Origin: Phycisphaerae bacterium
Lineage (GTDB): Bacteria; Planctomycetota; Phycisphaerae; UBA1845
Assembly (NCBI GenBank): GCA_013360585.1
Contig: JABWBH010000025.1
Span: 1 to 64,000 of the forward strand
Direction of reading: 5' to 3'
Length of the DNA: 64,000 nucleotides
The notes below the pieces were generated by a model. It was not told where the DNA came from, ran no database searches, and saw nothing but the letters and a program-made list of their open reading frames with translations. Position 1 is the first letter of the stretch. The number at the start of each line of letters is the position of its first letter. Of this stretch, positions 62,085 to 64,000 are shown piece after piece. The position numbers and the translations under genes were made by a program.

Positions 62085-63593
62085 TCACGACGCGACCCGG
62101 ATCAGCCTCATACCACTCAGCGCCGACTCCAGACGCTGAACCACCACCTCCAGCCCAGCCGCGCGCGACCCCTTCACGAGGATCACATCATCCTCCCCCA
62201 CCCGGCTCACGATCAGATCCGCAGCGTGACCCGCATCGTCACAGAGCACAATCTCGGAAACCCCCGCGGACGCCGCCGCCTGCGCCGCCGCGTGGGCGTG
62301 AGCGCCGGCTGCAATAAACAGATCCACCCCAGCCCCTGCCGCCGCCTCGCCGATCTTCCGGTGCCACTCCACCGCCGCAGGCCCCAGTTCCTTCATCTCC
62401 CCCATCACGAACACCCGCCGACGGCCTTGCACCGTCGCAAGAATGTCCAGCGCCGCCCTCATGCTCGACGGGTTCGCGTTGTACGCGTCGTCGATCAACG
62501 TCACGTCGCCGAAATCCACCCGACGCGTCCGTCCCGACGGCGGCACGAATTCGTAAAGACGCCCCCCCACCGCCTCCGACGTTAGACCCATCCATCGCCC
62601 CACCGCGTACGCCAGTGCCGCGTTCGTCGCGTGATGCGCCCCGGGAAGTCGCAACCGAACCGCCGTGTCTCCGTCCAGAACGAACGAAGTTCCGTCGAGG
62701 TCCCCCTCGATGCACGTCACAAACAAGTCCGCCTGAGGATTCCGTCCCACCGTGCAAAGCCGGTAATTCGAATCTTCGTCCTCGCGCAACAACCCGCCCC
62801 CCCCCACCGTCGCCCCCGGAAACGCCGCAACCTCCCCGCGGACCCGATCACGATGTCGTCCCGGTGCCGGCATCTTCGGAAGATGAGGAAGAATCTCACA
62901 AGCGTCGATGTTCACCGCCGCCAGCCCCCCGCGACGCACATGCCGCAGGATCGACGCCTTCTCCGCCGCCACCGACGTTACGTCGCCCAGTCCCGCAAGG
63001 TGCGCCGCTCCGATCGACGTGATCACCGCCACGTCCGGCTGCGCCATCCGCGACAGTGCGTCGATCTCTCCCGGCGCGCTCGTCCCGATCTCCACGACCA
63101 GGTAATCATCCGTCGGTTCCGCCGACAGCAGCGTCAGCGGAACCCCGATCGCGTTATTGAAGCTCCGCTCCGATGCCCGACCCACCAGCTCTCCTGCCAG
63201 CACGTGGTCGATCATCAGCTTCGTCGTCGTCTTCCCGTTGCTGCCCGTGACGCCGATCACCGTCGTCCGCGCCGTAAGCGCCGTCCGGCGGTACCACCCG
63301 CCCAGCCGTCCCAGCGCCGCAATCGTGTCATCCACGATGATCATCCGGTCGCGCGCGCCAACGCACGCACCCTCGGCGCATTCACGCTCCACCAGACATG
63401 CCGCCGCCCCGGCACGCAGCGCATCCGCCAGAAAATGATGACCGTCAAGTCGTTGCCCGACGATCGCAACGAACAAGTCCCCCGGACGCACCGCCCGCGA
63501 GTCCGTCGCAATCCCGCGGACCACCACGTCCTGCGGCCCCGTCCACGCTCCGCCCGCCGCCGCCGCAACATCAGCGATCTTGATCGGATGCAC
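62085..63593 (-). CDS. murF: UDP-MurNAc-tripeptide--D-Ala-D-Ala ligase
   Basis: A 502-residue Mur ligase starting at GTG. The P-loop is VTGSNGKTTTKL; DDAYNANPSSM and VMGEMKELGPAAVEWHR are typical of MurF. It adds D-Ala-D-Ala from Ddl. It is 51 bases downstream of murE. Confidence 0.95.
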   Translation of the reverse strand: MHPIKIADVAAAAGGAWTGPQDVVVRGIATDSRAVRPGDLFVAIVGQRLDGHHFLADALRAGAAACLVERECAEGACVGARDRMIIVDDTIAALGRLGGWYRRTALTARTTVIGVTGSNGKTTTKLMIDHVLAGELVGRASERSFNNAIGVPLTLLSAEPTDDYLVVEIGTSAPGEIDALSRMAQPDVAVITSIGAAHLAGLGDVTSVAAEKASILRHVRRGGLAAVNIDACEILPHLPKMPAPGRHRDRVRGEVAAFPGATVGGGGLLREDEDSNYRLCTVGRNPQADLFVTCIEGDLDGTSFVLDGDTAVRLRLPGAHHATNAALAYAVGRWMGLTSEAVGGRLYEFVPPSGRTRRVDFGDVTLIDDAYNANPSSMRAALDILATVQGRRRVFVMGEMKELGPAAVEWHRKIGEAAAGAGVDLFIAAGAHAHAAAQAAASAGVSEIVLCDDAGHAADLIVSRVGEDDVILVKGSRAAGLEVVVQRLESALSGMRLIRVAS

Positions 63594-63643
63594 CCTCGAC
63601 CTCCCGGTTGTCGACCTCGGCCTCTCCTCGTCTCACGCCCGAT

Positions 63644-64000
63644 TCAACCCGCGTGGCGCAATCCCCGCGCGTCTTTCAGAAACTCCGCCGCCACCGCCGC
63701 ATCATCGAATTGATGCCTCACCTTGCCGACGATCTGGTAGTCCTCGTGTCCCTTACCGGCGATAAGAACCGTGTCTCCAGGCCGCGCCTGCGAAAGCGCC
63801 CACCCGATCGCCGCTCGCCGGTCCGGCTCAATGTGCGCCTTCCGCCGCCCCTCCGCGTCGAACCCGCTGACGATCTCCTCGATGATCGCCAGCGGATCCT
63901 CCGTCCGCGGATTGTCGCTCGTGACCACGACCACGTGCGATCCCGCCGCCGCCGAACGCGCCATCCGCGGACGCTTCGTCCGATCCCGGTCGCCCCCGCA
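63644..64000 (-). CDS. murE: MurE ligase, C-terminal part (cut by window edge)
   Basis: The last 118 residues of a Mur ligase. CGGDRDRTKRP enters from the edge, followed by VVVVTSDNPRTEDP and IAGKGHEDYQ, characteristic of UDP-MurNAc-L-Ala-D-Glu--meso-diaminopimelate ligases. The DNPR motif in TSDNPRTEDP is the one linked to meso-diaminopimelate specificity. It heads the murE-murF-mraY order. Confidence 0.95.
   Translation of the reverse strand, partial: CGGDRDRTKRPRMARSAAAGSHVVVVTSDNPRTEDPLAIIEEIVSGFDAEGRRKAHIEPDRRAAIGWALSQARPGDTVLIAGKGHEDYQIVGKVRHQFDDAAVAAEFLKDARGLRHAG

Noticed and set aside
60825-62585. Plus-strand open frame of 586 codons
   Set aside because: Antisense shadow of mraY and neighbours; Arg/His/Gln-rich composition.

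Overview
The window is a high-GC bacterial chromosome segment of 64 kb carrying about 57 protein genes, two tRNA genes and several repeat or remnant stretches. No rRNA is present, so taxonomy is inferred. A DUF1501 protein divergent from a large PPC-domain protein, a TIGR03790-type secreted protein, a DUF1579 lipoprotein, and a division/cell-wall (dcw) cluster lacking ftsA and ftsZ all point to Planctomycetes, perhaps a Phycisphaerae-like lineage. GTG and TTG starts and GTGA stop/start overlaps are common. There are no CRISPR arrays or intact insertion sequences.

Positions 1-1.8 kb are accessory: a (GA)20 microsatellite, a run of small tandem hairpins, a short direct-repeat array, a decayed fragment of a phage-type DNA methyltransferase and a GIY-YIG protein. 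From 1.8 to 12.8 kb, all on the minus strand, lies a complete aa3/caa3-type cytochrome c oxidase locus. It encodes subunits I-IV, a SCO copper chaperone, a DUF420 protein, heme O and heme A synthases, a two-gene ABC transporter and a periplasmic cupredoxin-like protein. A perfect 24-bp CRP/FNR-like palindrome lies upstream of the cupredoxin gene.

From 13.1 to 23.8 kb are mixed housekeeping genes: a TIM-barrel isomerase, a WYL regulator, dtd, a TIGR03790 protein, a SpoIIE-type phosphatase, mutL, an alpha/beta hydrolase whose nucleophile serine is replaced by glycine, and a GNAT acetyltransferase. The PPC/DUF1501 divergent pair follows (23.8-27.8 kb). From 27.8 to 36.9 kb runs a minus-strand block: a reprolysin-like protease, rsgA, cdsA, phoH, pgpH, ybeY and a CorC/HlyC-type protein. 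It links RNA quality control, c-di-AMP turnover and phospholipid synthesis.

From 37.1 to 53.7 kb come tRNA-Arg directly abutting mutY, an adenylate-forming enzyme and a formyltransferase that each carry an insert, and a frameshifted secreted protein. These are followed by a 22-G homopolymer, an orphan FtsX-type permease, a DUF1579 lipoprotein, a three-gene ABC-2 exporter operon, cysK with a good sigma70 promoter, a flavin reductase-like protein, tRNA-Leu, mgtE and rpmI-rplT. The right end (53.9-64 kb, minus strand) is the dcw cluster in the order murE(partial)-murF-mraY-ftsW-murG-murC-murB-ddl-ftsQ, without murD between mraY and ftsW. A 300-bp non-coding stretch separates ddl from ftsQ.

No wholly new defence or mobile system is evident. 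The most notable signals are the oxidase locus (no K-channel lysine, His-rich subunit I tail, enlarged CuA domain, CRP/FNR-like site), the tRNA-mutY junction, in-frame inserts in enzymes, and tandem hairpin arrays.
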